From contig JAVXUO010002484.1 of the NCBI GenBank assembly GCA_033065855.1, positions 1 through 64,000 on the forward strand: a DNA stretch of 64,000 nt, read 5' to 3'. Of the stretch, positions 54,652 through 64,000 are shown piece by piece (positions within the stretch are counted from its first letter, which is position 1; each line of letters begins with the position of its first letter). Source of the DNA: Escallonia rubra (Eukaryota; Streptophyta; Magnoliopsida; Escalloniales; Escalloniaceae). The position numbers and the translations under genes were made by a program. The notes beneath the pieces were generated by a model that worked only from the letters and a program-made list of their open reading frames with translations, was not told the origin of the DNA and made no database searches.

Positions 54652-57327
54652 AATAAAGCCTTAAAGACAGCAATCACGCGCATCAAAGTCTTTATTTGTA
54701 ATTCCGATTCCATCTGATTTCCAACGATCTACGCCTTAGAACATGCCAGATGTCTTGGTGCAGTTAGGTGTACTACATCTTTCGAGCTTACATCAATGGT
54801 CCACTGTGCAGGGCACAAGATTCTTCAGAATGGACTCCCTAGCTACCGTACCAGTTGATGTGACACAATCGGCGTTTCAATGGCCGCAAAAAAATTGATG
54901 TGACACACAATTGAATGGCGAGTTGCTAAAGGTCATGGATCACACAGTGCTGAATGATGGACAAATTTTGACTTCAACCCTTCTATTTAGTAATGCAAAA
55001 TCGTTGCTAAAGTTGAGACACTTTTGAAAATACTTTTGGCAACAAAAGGTAACGATCAATACGAGCTCTTATATATGTTAAAATGTTTTAGGGAATGCCA
55101 CTGTACTTTTAGCAATAAGTTTTTGTGGCTAAAGAGAAGGGTTGGAGTAAAAGGTTTTTCATTAAATGTGAATGATACGTACTAGTTCCAGTAGGACAGT
55201 TTGTCCCTCTACTACGTATCTCACAAAAAAGTGAATATAATTATTAATAACGTTATTTTAGTTTTTTTGGGAGATTACAATCGAAGTTAATAAGGTGGAT
55301 GAAACTTACGATGTTTAATACCATTTTTAATAAACTTTGTCTCTTATATTTGTGCATATTTGATTCTAAAAATTCCAAGCAAAATTTGTGGTTAAAACGA
55401 CCATTAAGTTTTTGGTTACAAATAAAAGTGCAAAAAACAATATCAATGGTACAAGTTGGCGATGATCTTACACATATAATGAAATGGTTGTTCAGAAAAC
55501 ATGATGGACAAATTGAAGGAATTGTACTTGATTCATAGGCGCGAATTAAGATGGTCAATCTAATTACTAGCTAAAATCCCATACCGTGCGCGTTAGCATA
55601 ATCATTTACTAATCTTTAATCAAACTACATTACACACCAATTTCATAAAAATATATAAAAAGATAGTAAAAATACTCGAACTGAGAAGCATAGTATAATA
55701 TATACAAAAAGTGTAGCAGAGTTTAATCCATCATCAGTTCGAAATTCCTTTTGTTAACTTTTGAACTACATGCCCATGTACAACATATTCTTCTCGTGAT
55801 TCCTTTTATTGTAGGTCTAATAAGTAGATATCTTAGATAAATGCTAGTCAAGTATGAACTGACTTTATAATGTTTTTACTTCTACTTACACTTCTTACTT
55901 CTTGTCATGAAACTTTTGCCATGCATGCACGCATTCTTCCTCCCAATTCAACCTTAGCACCCATGCTACACGCGTAGAATATGCCTTTTCATACGCGTTT
56001 TTCGGTGCGTAGACTATGAATAAATACAACATGTCTTTCAGCAATTCCACGTACTGTTGTAACATGTCATCTTCATAATTCTACAACAACTATTATATTG
56101 AACACAACATACGTCCGTGAGTAGTTACTTACTCAAAGTTTGTACTTTTCAAAAGTTAGGTTTAATTAAACTTGTACTTGTGAGGTTTATAGTTATTGTA
56201 ATCGCCTGTGCAAGTTTTGAGAAATCACACCCCACTTCGTTTATCTAATTAGAAGCATAGTACTGACCATATTGCCCTTATATAATCTAATTGGTTTCCT
56301 TTTCTGCCGTACTTTCGCGTTGCATGTGCTGACGAAATATCTCACTCTCCATCGAATTGCTGTAGTCCATCACCATCCAGCCACCATTTCCACTTAATCC
56401 ATCACCATGGTAAACCACCGTCGGCAGAATTCTCTTAGCTACCCATCAGCCAAAATCATTTGAATACCTCACACACAATTCCCTTTCTCTCTATAGAAAA
56501 ATACGTAAATACTATGTGTAGGAAGAGCTAGATGATTGAGATCTTGAAATTGTTGAATTTGGTAGCATAATTTAGCAAACATTGAAAATCATGTTGGTGG
56601 CTTTAATTTACGCTTGATCGGACTGCTTCTTTATTTGGTAGATCGATGTGTATCTGTGTAATTGCATCCACGTTTTGGCCACTCGACTTCTTCACTAATT
56701 TTTGGGTCGTCATTGCGCAACTGTCCATTATCTGGTGGGATCTAGTTCCTAAGGGCAATATACATGGATTGCCATTGAGTGTTGGGTATGAGGGGCATAG
56801 TACTGTAAGCATATATATATCAAACTACACCCAAGTGTGTGTAATTTCTCAAACGTATGCAATGACCATTATGCATGCATACTGAATGTAAGTAACCCCA
56901 AAAGTTATGGATAACATAATTTACTTTCCTTTTGCTTTCCCAAGCCCAAGTGACTTCGTTGCTTGGAATTTAATTTTTTTTAGTGGCCAAGTTGAATGTC
57001 AAGTAATGGCGATGTGAGATGTTTAAGAACTATCTCCCTTGATGCATAGCCTCGTCTTCGAACAGAACCACCCACTTTATAAAACACCAGTACAAATCGG
57101 AGGACCTACACAAATAGACATAAAAATATTCCTTCAGATGTAGGATCCTACAAATAAATTATGTGGGCAGCTGTAGTGGTTTGTCTATGTCCTATTCAAA
57201 CCTGTCCTTAGTTCAACACAGCTCTCATACTTATCACTACTTACGGGTTATCGTGCCCGCGATAAATGCTGGGGGCCATGGTTCGAAGCAGATAAGTGCA
57301 TATTTTTCCACCAGGATAAATGCTGGG
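54652..57327. other. Gene-free spacer
   Basis: No gene or clear repeat family found; only short open frames. Confidence 0.35.
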
Positions 57328-57385
57328 GAGCTCTGTTGTGTTGTGTACAGCTATAGTGAGATCGTGGCTGTATACAACAGAGCTC
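57328..57385. repeat. Hairpin with 21-bp stem
   Basis: GAGCTCTGTTGT (57328-57339) pairs perfectly with ACAACAGAGCTC (57374-57385). After a 3-base bulge GTGTACAGC pairs with GCTGTATAC (one mismatch). The loop is about 13 bases. No surrounding gene. Confidence 0.8.
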
Positions 57386-59694
57386 TCACGACTCACATAT
57401 TGTGTTCGTAGCTTGCTGCCGTGCTTCCATTTGTCTAGATGTGGACCTTTTTCCGGCCATTTCGGGTTAAGAAGACACACTGTGCTGTATGGCAGAAGAA
57501 ATTAAGCCACTGTTTCAATAAACAGAAGGAGGAAAAATATGGAAAGCAGTGTCTCCACCATCTAAAGCTATTTTTATCTCTTTTCTCTAAGTATTTTTTG
57601 TTGGTATATACGGTTTACGGTTCTGACCAGGAATCATTTAAATCCATCTTAAGGTCATCTCCTACCATGGATACCGTGTAAAGACAGCCTCTTTATTTTC
57701 TTTCAAATGCAATTGTGTATATATATAGAAAAGAAGGTGATTTTATTGCTTGACATTGGGGTGCATTTTTTAGAATGACAGACATTAAATAGCAAGTGAC
57801 TCGTCGAGCCAAGTAACAAATATGAGCATGCATGAGCTTTACATGAGCAAAATCTTGTAAATAGCCCCTTTGGGGTCTTCCGCGGTGTCGCCCATTGCCG
57901 ATCAAGTCAAGGGAATATCCTCTTGGCCTCTGCATCTAGCATTGGGTAGACCTCACTGAAACAGTACTTTACTCCTAAATGTCCTGTCAACTGCTAGCTG
58001 CCGCCAGCGTTCATCTTGACCCAGGATCGAACTCTTCATGAGATTCAATGTGCATTCCTAAATATCTCTGACCCCTAACGTCAATGCCACCGGCCTCTTT
58101 TCCATTCTCATTTTTGCGCTTTTAATTTGCATAACATAAATATTATTTATTAAGAGTCTCGGGTGGTCACCTAATTCAAAATCCCAATTATGACATTCTC
58201 ATCTTCCTCATTCAGGGTTGATATCACAACCGATGAGTCTCCTTCGAACCCCCCTAAATCCGCAATTACCCAGATCCAGTGTTCCTCCCCACGCCATGGA
58301 TATGCTTTGCCCGGTCGAACTTAAATTACTCGTGAAACATCTCATTGCAACTGCATAATGAAGTGCAAATAAGAAAATGTGGACCGATATCATGGCATAC
58401 ATCTCTCTTAGACGCTTCGTGTATTTTTTTCAGATAACACCGAGAGCATCTCATCCGCCATTACGCCGTAGGGTCATGTATTTTTTCATGGCTTGTCCCT
58501 GGCGTAGTAGACAAGCCATGGAAAAACTCAGAACATAGGGTGTGTTTGGTATTAATGGTTGTATTGGCGTGGGACTGCTCAATTTATTTCTTCTTCTGTT
58601 GGGTGGTTTCTTATGGTTCTGTAGGTGCCAGCACGGTGCTGACATAAAGTGAAACCATAAGTGGAATTGATGATGCCTACCGTACCAACCACTGGCTATA
58701 TATGTGTGCTACTCCGATCTAGGAAATATGGTGAGCGTTTGGAGTTTAGATCGGAAATCAGCCCATCAAAACATATCCAAATAAGTTCTTTTTTTTAACT
58801 CTATTCAAGTCTGGTTCGAACTCAAAAAATATGTTCATGAAGCAAAAAAATTCAACAGGTGTAAAAATTAATTTCAAATTTATGTATAGTCGATGTAAGA
58901 TTTGAGATCTGCTCGCATGCAAAGCGTAAAATATGAGTTAATCGTATTGAGCCTAGAGAAGCGCCAGAAAGCAACCTAAAGACTATGGGGCGGCATATGA
59001 TCAGGACTTGAGCCTAACTCTGGTACCATATTAAAGCCTGATTTCAACTCAAAAGTATCTTCAAAATGAAGATAAGCCTATCATGCATGAAAACTAATCC
59101 AATCTTTGATGTATGCTCGATCTGACTTATAGACAAACTCAACCAATACTTTTAAAGTTCTAACTAAACATCCTCAAGCTTTTGTGAAGTAAGCACGCTG
59201 AAACTGGTCGTGATTCTTGTTTTTTAGAAAAAAATAAAAATGAAAGTGTTATCAAACTCTCGTATTACTACTTTCGTCCACCGGCTTTAGAAAATTAAAA
59301 GGAATTGGGGTCACTTCTGAAATGTAAGAACTTGCATTTCAAACATACTAACATTAACCTCAAGTTGAGTTAAGGTGTAGTATATGCTTTACTTTTACTT
59401 AATTTTCAATGTATATAAGTTTATTCACTTTCTTGTTACCTTTTAATTTTTTTGGTCATGTATTCTGAGTCATAGAAATGTTCTAACCTATAATATCTGT
59501 AAACTCTACAACAGAGCGAGCGTGTAACTTTTAAATTATCAATGTTATTATCTTATTCTACAAAAAAAAAATAAAAAAAATCTCAAGAGGTTAGTAAAGT
59601 GATAAAGGTCTTGAAAAATAACTCCAGAGTCCCAAATTCGAATTCTCATACCAAAGAGCCAAATATATATATATTAAAAAACATATTAGCCTTA
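57386..59694. other. Gene-free spacer
   Basis: No gene recognised. It contains ordinary AT-rich DNA with short open frames; a stretch at 58482-58520 repeats GGCTTGTC / GACAAGCC as a small inverted pair. Confidence 0.35.
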
Positions 59695-60460
59695 GGCCTA
59701 GTTTGACAAAAAAATTTTCCTCTTTTTTTTTTCAGTTTTTAAAAACTGAAAAAAAAAGGAGCGTTTGGTAACCATTTTTTTTTTCAGTTTAAAAACCAGT
59801 TTTTAAACTGAAGAGTAAAAAAGAGTGAAAAAAAAACTCCAGAAACTGGTTTTTTTTTTCACTTTTGGTTTTTTTTTCTTAGACCACCACCACCACCCTC
59901 CCACCGCAGGCAGCCACCTCAGGCGACCACCGCCGGCCGCCGGCGACCACCGCCGGAGACTGCCGGCAGCCACCTCCGGCCGCCGGCCACCACCACCACC
60001 ACCGGCCACCACCTCCGGCCGCCGGCGACCACCGCCGGCGACTGCCGGCAGCCACCTCCGGCCGCCGGCGACCACCGCCGGCAGCCACCTCCGGCCGCCG
60101 GCGACTGCTGGCAGCCACCTCCGGCCGCCGGCCACCACCACCACCACCGGCCACCACCTCCGGCCGCCGGCGACTGCCGGCAGCCACCTCCGGCCGCCGG
60201 CGACTGCCGGCAGCCACCTCCGGCCGCCGGCGACTGCTGGCAGCCACCTCCGGCCGCCGGCCACCACCGCTGCACCCCACCACCGCCACCGCAAACCACC
60301 AAAAAAAAAAAAGTCAAAATAAAAAGGGTTACCAAACACCAAAAAAAAAAACCTAAAAAAAAAAGGGGTTATCAAACACCCACTTGTTTTTATAAAAAAA
60401 AAAAATTAAGCTGCTCTTTAAAAACTGAAAACCAAAATTTTTTTTTTGTCAAACGAATCC
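59695..60460. mobile_element. PIF/Harbinger-like MITE, copy 4, with expanded core
   Basis: Left end GGCCTAGTTTGACAAAAAAA, right end on the other strand GGATTCGTTTGACAAAAAAA, with TTA on both sides (59692-59694 and 60461-60463). Arms carry GGTAACCATTTTTTTTTTCAG and ATCAAACACCCACTTGTTTTT, matching copies 1 and 2. At 766 bp it is nearly twice as long as copies 1 and 2 because of the core minisatellite. Confidence 0.8.
59883..60290. repeat. GC-rich minisatellite in the MITE core
   Basis: About 400 bases built from CCACCTCCGGCCGCCGGCGA, CTGCCGGCAG and CCACCACCACCACCGG words, arranged in 30-base units and larger blocks (for example two long repeats starting near 59969 and 60120). All six frames are open, which creates spurious Arg/Pro/Gly-rich reading frames. 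Confidence 0.92.
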
Positions 60461-60463
60461 TTA

Positions 60464-60868
60464 GGGTCTCACTTTTCGGTACATAATAATCTGTAGGGCC
60501 TCACTTTTTAGAGACGCTGTGAAGTTAAGACCAATGGATGTAGAGCGTAAAACATCATTTTCGTGGCAAATGTTTGTCATTACTGGCATAATCGGTGAAG
60601 CTGCACTTGCTTGTAAGACATGCATTGAAAAGCGTACATTACTGTGACTATATTTCTTCTTCTCTCGGGCCAGCCTGAAGACAATGCACCACCCTTAGGC
60701 CATCAGTATTAAATGCTCAAACCTACCACAGTTGAATGTCCTGAATCCTACTTAAAACGGGGTGGGAAAATGTTATTTCAGTTGTCACATACTCACACCT
60801 GAGAATAAGCAAGAAGCCCCCTTGTCTTTGGAAACTCAGAAGCGCTGAATTTCAAACTTGTTTGACAA
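60464..60868. other. Upstream region of the GDSL gene
   Basis: Probable promoter and leader of the GDSL gene. No confident TATA box; CTATATTTC at 60647 is one possibility. No other feature. Confidence 0.35.
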
Positions 60869-61156
60869 ATGGGTGAGACTATTTCGACGAGGGTGACAAT
60901 GGTGGTGATGGTGTTGCTGGCTGTGGTGGCATTTCATGGCCAAGCCATAGACATTCCTAAGTTAAGGGACATAGCTGCTAAGAGTAACATGACTAGCTTA
61001 TACGTGTTTGGTGATTCGGGTGTGGATTCCGGCAATAACAACCATCTTGCTACCACCCATAAGGGCAACTTCCCACCTTATGGGAAGGATTTCTTTCATG
61101 GCCAACCTACTGGGAGGTTCACCAATGGCAGACTTGCCACAGATTTCATCGGTACA

Positions 61157-61190
<34 letters not shown>

Positions 61191-63418
61191 GCACAGAGAT
61201 ACCAACCCAAAAATCTATTTATCTTCTCAGGCATACAGTAATGGTCAATGCTACGTAGCGTACAGTTATACATTAGTGCTTTGTTGGATTCACACTCTAT
61301 TGTGCTTAAGTGCGCCTCATTTGTTATACTAGGAGTTATAAGATTCTTTTGTTAGCAATACAGCTTTTAAGGACAAACCAAGCGCAAACGTGTGACTTAG
61401 CCTTTACCATTCATAAATTCAAAGATGTTCAAAGTCGGAGATGCTGCACTTTGAAAATTGTTTACACGTACATGTATGGACGTTCGATGATATGGCAAGT
61501 CTAACTCGTACGTTAGTTCAGTCGTGCTGCGCTCAGTAATGTAGTTTTGACATTTTTTCATGAACATAGGCAACGTAGTGTTATTTTGAATGAACAAGCA
61601 TATCTATGGCGACAAACTTCATAACGTTGCCTATTAACATTAATCCATGTTTTTGTTATAGCTGAGGCCATGGGTTATACAAAAATAGTTCGACCTTTTC
61701 TTGACCCAAGCATAACAAAGGTAGATCTGTTGCATGGTGTTAGTTTTGCATCTGGTGGTTCCGGGTACGATGACCTCACCGCCAATTTCTCGGTAAGTCC
61801 TCAAACAGAGTCTAGATCTCATCTTCAGCTGACAAATATAGCCATTAATAAGTGAACTATGTTCTTGATTGAAGATGTGAGATGTCTGCAGCATCACTCT
61901 CATTTCACAGAAACAATATCTTTACGGTTTTAAAATGCATGTGACCTTTTAAGTCATTCTTGCGTAACCTTAACGTCGCAAGTTACGGGAATACTGTTCA
62001 TTTCTTACTTTTTCTGCTTTCTTTGCAAGAGAAAATAATTTTGCTGCACGCATACGACGCTAATGAGGTTTATATACCACCTCTGGCCCTGGGCTTCTTG
62101 CCTAACACATTAATTATAATGCTTTGATAAAGTTAATGGAAAAATTTTGGCTATTCTGGTTGGAAGAATCTTTCTCCTACCACCTATATAGCGACAATCA
62201 ATCGTCTCTAAATATTTTCAGTGACTTTTATTTAATAACGTTAAAAAAATATTGTTAATAATTGTCGCTGCTGAAAGTGTCAGAAGAAAAGCTACTAGAA
62301 ACATTTAGCGACTATTAATTATCATTACACACGAGATTAGAGGAATGTTCTTACAACCCGGGTATGAGTTAAAGTTTGTTTCTACTAAACTAATTGATCT
62401 TAAGCTTAACCACATGTTCATTAAGTGTGGTTTTCATAATTTTGTTGACTTGATGAAACAGCAAGTGCTGTCATTTGGACATCAACTGGAGTATTTCAAG
62501 AAGTACAAGGTCAAGCTTACACAGCTAGTGGGGGATAAACAGGCTGCAGAAATCGTCAAGAATGGTCTATATATTGTCCATATGGGGACAAATGACTTCC
62601 TTGAGAACTACTTCGTAGAGCCCACTCGATCCGAGCAATTCACTGTTGAACAATACCAGATTTACTTGATCTCTTGCATGTCTCGCTATATTCAGGTGCT
62701 CTCTCCCCTTCCCCTTACCCCTCCCCGCCCACCCCCTGTGCGCCCGGCCGCTGGCTCTCTCTTCTCTCTCTTGTAATTCGCACCTCTTTATTGTAGATGT
62801 TCTAAAAGTCTGTGTGTTCCTTTTGCAGGCAATGCATAACCTTGGAGCAAGAAGATTGGTGGTGGTTGGGCTACAAGCTCTGGGGTGCATTCCCCTGGTT
62901 AAGACACTAATGGACACTACCGAATGCGACCGGACTTATAACAATGTGGCCTTTTCATTCAACTCCAAGATGAAACAAAAGTTGGCTACCCTAACAGCAT
63001 CATTAGGGATGAAGCACATTTTTGTAGATGCATATAGTATCACAGCAAACGTGATTAAGAACCCAACAAGATATGGTTAGTTTGATGTAATTCTAACTTT
63101 GGAGATTAGACTTCTCTTTTGATTATTACACTCCATTATCAATGGAATGGTTCAAGGGAGAGGTGCCAAAGTCGGCTGCTTCTCTTTGTGATTGATCTGA
63201 CAGTTTCTCGTCATTATCCGGCAGGTTTTAAGGTGACTTCGAAGGGGTGCTGTGGAACAGGAACAGTTGAATTTGGCCCTACATGCAGAGGCTTGAGTAC
63301 ATGTGCTAACCGGACTGAATATGTGTTCTGGGATGCTGTTCACCCCACAGAAAAGATGCACAAAATCATTGCTGATGAGGCTATCAGAGGTTTCAGCTCT
63401 ACTGGTTTAGTTTGGTGA
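60869..63418 (+). CDS. GDSL esterase/lipase
   Basis: Exons 60869-61151, 61662-61792, 62462-62695, 62829-63075 and 63225-63418 join in frame into 362 residues, the usual length and five-exon plan of plant GDSL (SGNH) lipases. These secreted enzymes hydrolyse acyl esters, often of cutin, wax or other lipids. Signal peptide at about 1-26. Block [12 protein letters not shown] with the catalytic Ser50, NFPPYGKDF and [13 protein letters not shown]; then [11 protein letters not shown], block III MGTNDF (Asn182), and block V DAVHPTEK with Asp335 and His338. [14 protein letters not shown] is also typical. All introns are GT-AG. Intron 2 holds a family F MITE. Substrate cannot be told from sequence. 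Confidence 0.94.
61161..61193 (+). repeat. CT/CA microsatellite in GDSL intron 1
   Basis: TCTC repeats followed by CA repeats, starting ten bases after the splice donor. Confidence 0.85.
62156..62362. mobile_element. Fold-back MITE, family F, copy 3
   Basis: Lies in GDSL intron 2, ending about 100 bases before exon 3. Left end GGTTGGAAGAATCTTTCTCC, then TATATAGCGACAATCAATCG; right end GAGGAATGTTCTTACAACCC. Same order of blocks as copy 2. Confidence 0.72.
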
Positions 63419-63756
63419 GGTTGATATGGCTTAAGAATTTGTTAATGTCTCCTGGTAAGGTGTTCCTTGGGGGTATATATATTTTTGTTGGGTTCTTATT
63501 AAGGTGTATGCTGATGCAGAAACAAGTACTTCAGATGTAGTCTTACTTTATGTGTTTATATCTGTTTAGATGCAATCGTGGTTTCAGTGGGACTGTTGTT
63601 GAAAGATGCTGTTTCCTTGTTAGTATCGGAGTAAACTTCTTCTGACCCATCTCTTCATAACCAGTACTCGTAGCTTTAGCGGCATTTCTAGGGACAATAA
63701 CAAGATAGTAATGAATAAGGCAATGTGCTAAATAACGAAAGAAATTTTTTTGGACG
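63419..63756. other. GDSL 3' flank
   Basis: Untranslated 3' region and spacer. No gene. The TATATATATTTT near 63475 is a low-complexity stretch. Confidence 0.4.
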
Positions 63757-64000
63757 GTTACTTATGTCGAAGGAATCTTCCTCCAACTCTACACTAGAAA
63801 TAATTAATGGTCGTTACATGTTTTTAGTGACTTTTATTTTGTGACGCTAAAAAATGTTGTTAAGAATTGTTGCTGAAAGTGTTAGTAGAAAAGTCACTAG
63901 AAACATTTAGTGACCACTAATTATTGCAAAGTCACTAAAAACATTTAGTGACTACTAATTATCGCAAAGTCACTAGAAACATTTAGTGACCACTAATTAT
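63757..64000. mobile_element. Fold-back MITE, family F, copy 4, cut by the window end
   Basis: Left part CGAAGGAATCTTCCTCCAAC and TAATTAATGGTCGTTACATG, then the shared TTTTTAGTGACTTTTATTTT and GACGCTAAAAAATGTTGTTA core. The right arm has been turned into a tandem repeat (63890 onward) and the right terminus is not in the window. Confidence 0.7.
63890..64000 (+). repeat. 38-bp tandem repeat derived from the MITE arm
   Basis: Units start at 63890, 63928 and 63966: AAAGTCACTARAAACATTTA, then GTGACYACTAATTATYGC. The third unit reaches the end of the window, so the array may continue. Confidence 0.9.

Noticed and set aside
59803-60375. Open frames of 130-190 codons rich in Gly/Arg/Pro at 59803-60375
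   Set aside because: They are translations of the GC-rich minisatellite inside a MITE and are open in several frames at once.

Overview
The window is nuclear DNA of a flowering plant, most likely a eudicot. The evidence is multi-exon genes with GT-AG introns, plant-only families (class III peroxidase, SNI1, GDSL lipase, SAG-type cysteine protease), a nuclear tRNA-Glu, a plant Tat-lineage Ty3/gypsy element and many AT-rich MITEs. I cannot name the species. Most gene models below were built by joining exons by eye at GT-AG sites; reading frame is kept across every join I list. Layout: (1) 848-5747, + strand, class III peroxidase (PER19-like), with MITEs in both introns. (2) 6544-9649, + strand, seven-exon D-aminoacyl-tRNA deacylase, with a tandem duplication and an Au-like SINE in introns. 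(3) 11218-20163, - strand, fifteen-exon SNI1 homologue (SMC5/6-associated regulator of immunity and DNA repair), with a 3.65-kb intron holding a MITE. (4) 20630-20701, - strand, tRNA-Glu(CTC), next to a 23-bp palindrome. (5) 22224-22987, 5'-truncated LINE tail (RNase H domain, - strand) with a 17-bp target duplication. (6) 24035-36177, - strand, papain-like cysteine protease copy A, a pseudogene whose last exon is split by an 11,038-bp Tat-lineage LTR retrotransposon (24092-35129, + strand) with a GCAGC target duplication. (7) 38148-39381, - strand, intact protease copy B. (8) 40633-41857, - strand, EIF1AD homologue. (9) 42630-44825, + strand, fragment of the SHPRH helicase/E3 ligase gene with two frameshifts and a stop. 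(10) 45-60 kb, mostly gene-free, with old duplications, nested MITEs and microsatellites. (11) 60869-63418, + strand, five-exon GDSL esterase/lipase. The most unusual region is the retrotransposon. Its two LTRs differ by a single 2-bp indel, so it is young. It carries gag, a pol with two RNase H domains, and then a 4.5-kb 3' region. In that region a three-exon antisense gene with its own TATA box lies between two tandem arrays built from the same short, hairpin-forming repeat words. The insertion hit a protease copy that had already lost, or later lost, the oxyanion-hole motif and splice donor of exon 1, where a 28-bp stretch has been duplicated. Thus one member of a tandem protease pair is broken twice and the other is intact. 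The host genes are single units with no operon logic. The functional themes present are cell-wall/ROS chemistry, translation quality control, immunity, senescence proteolysis and lipid hydrolysis.
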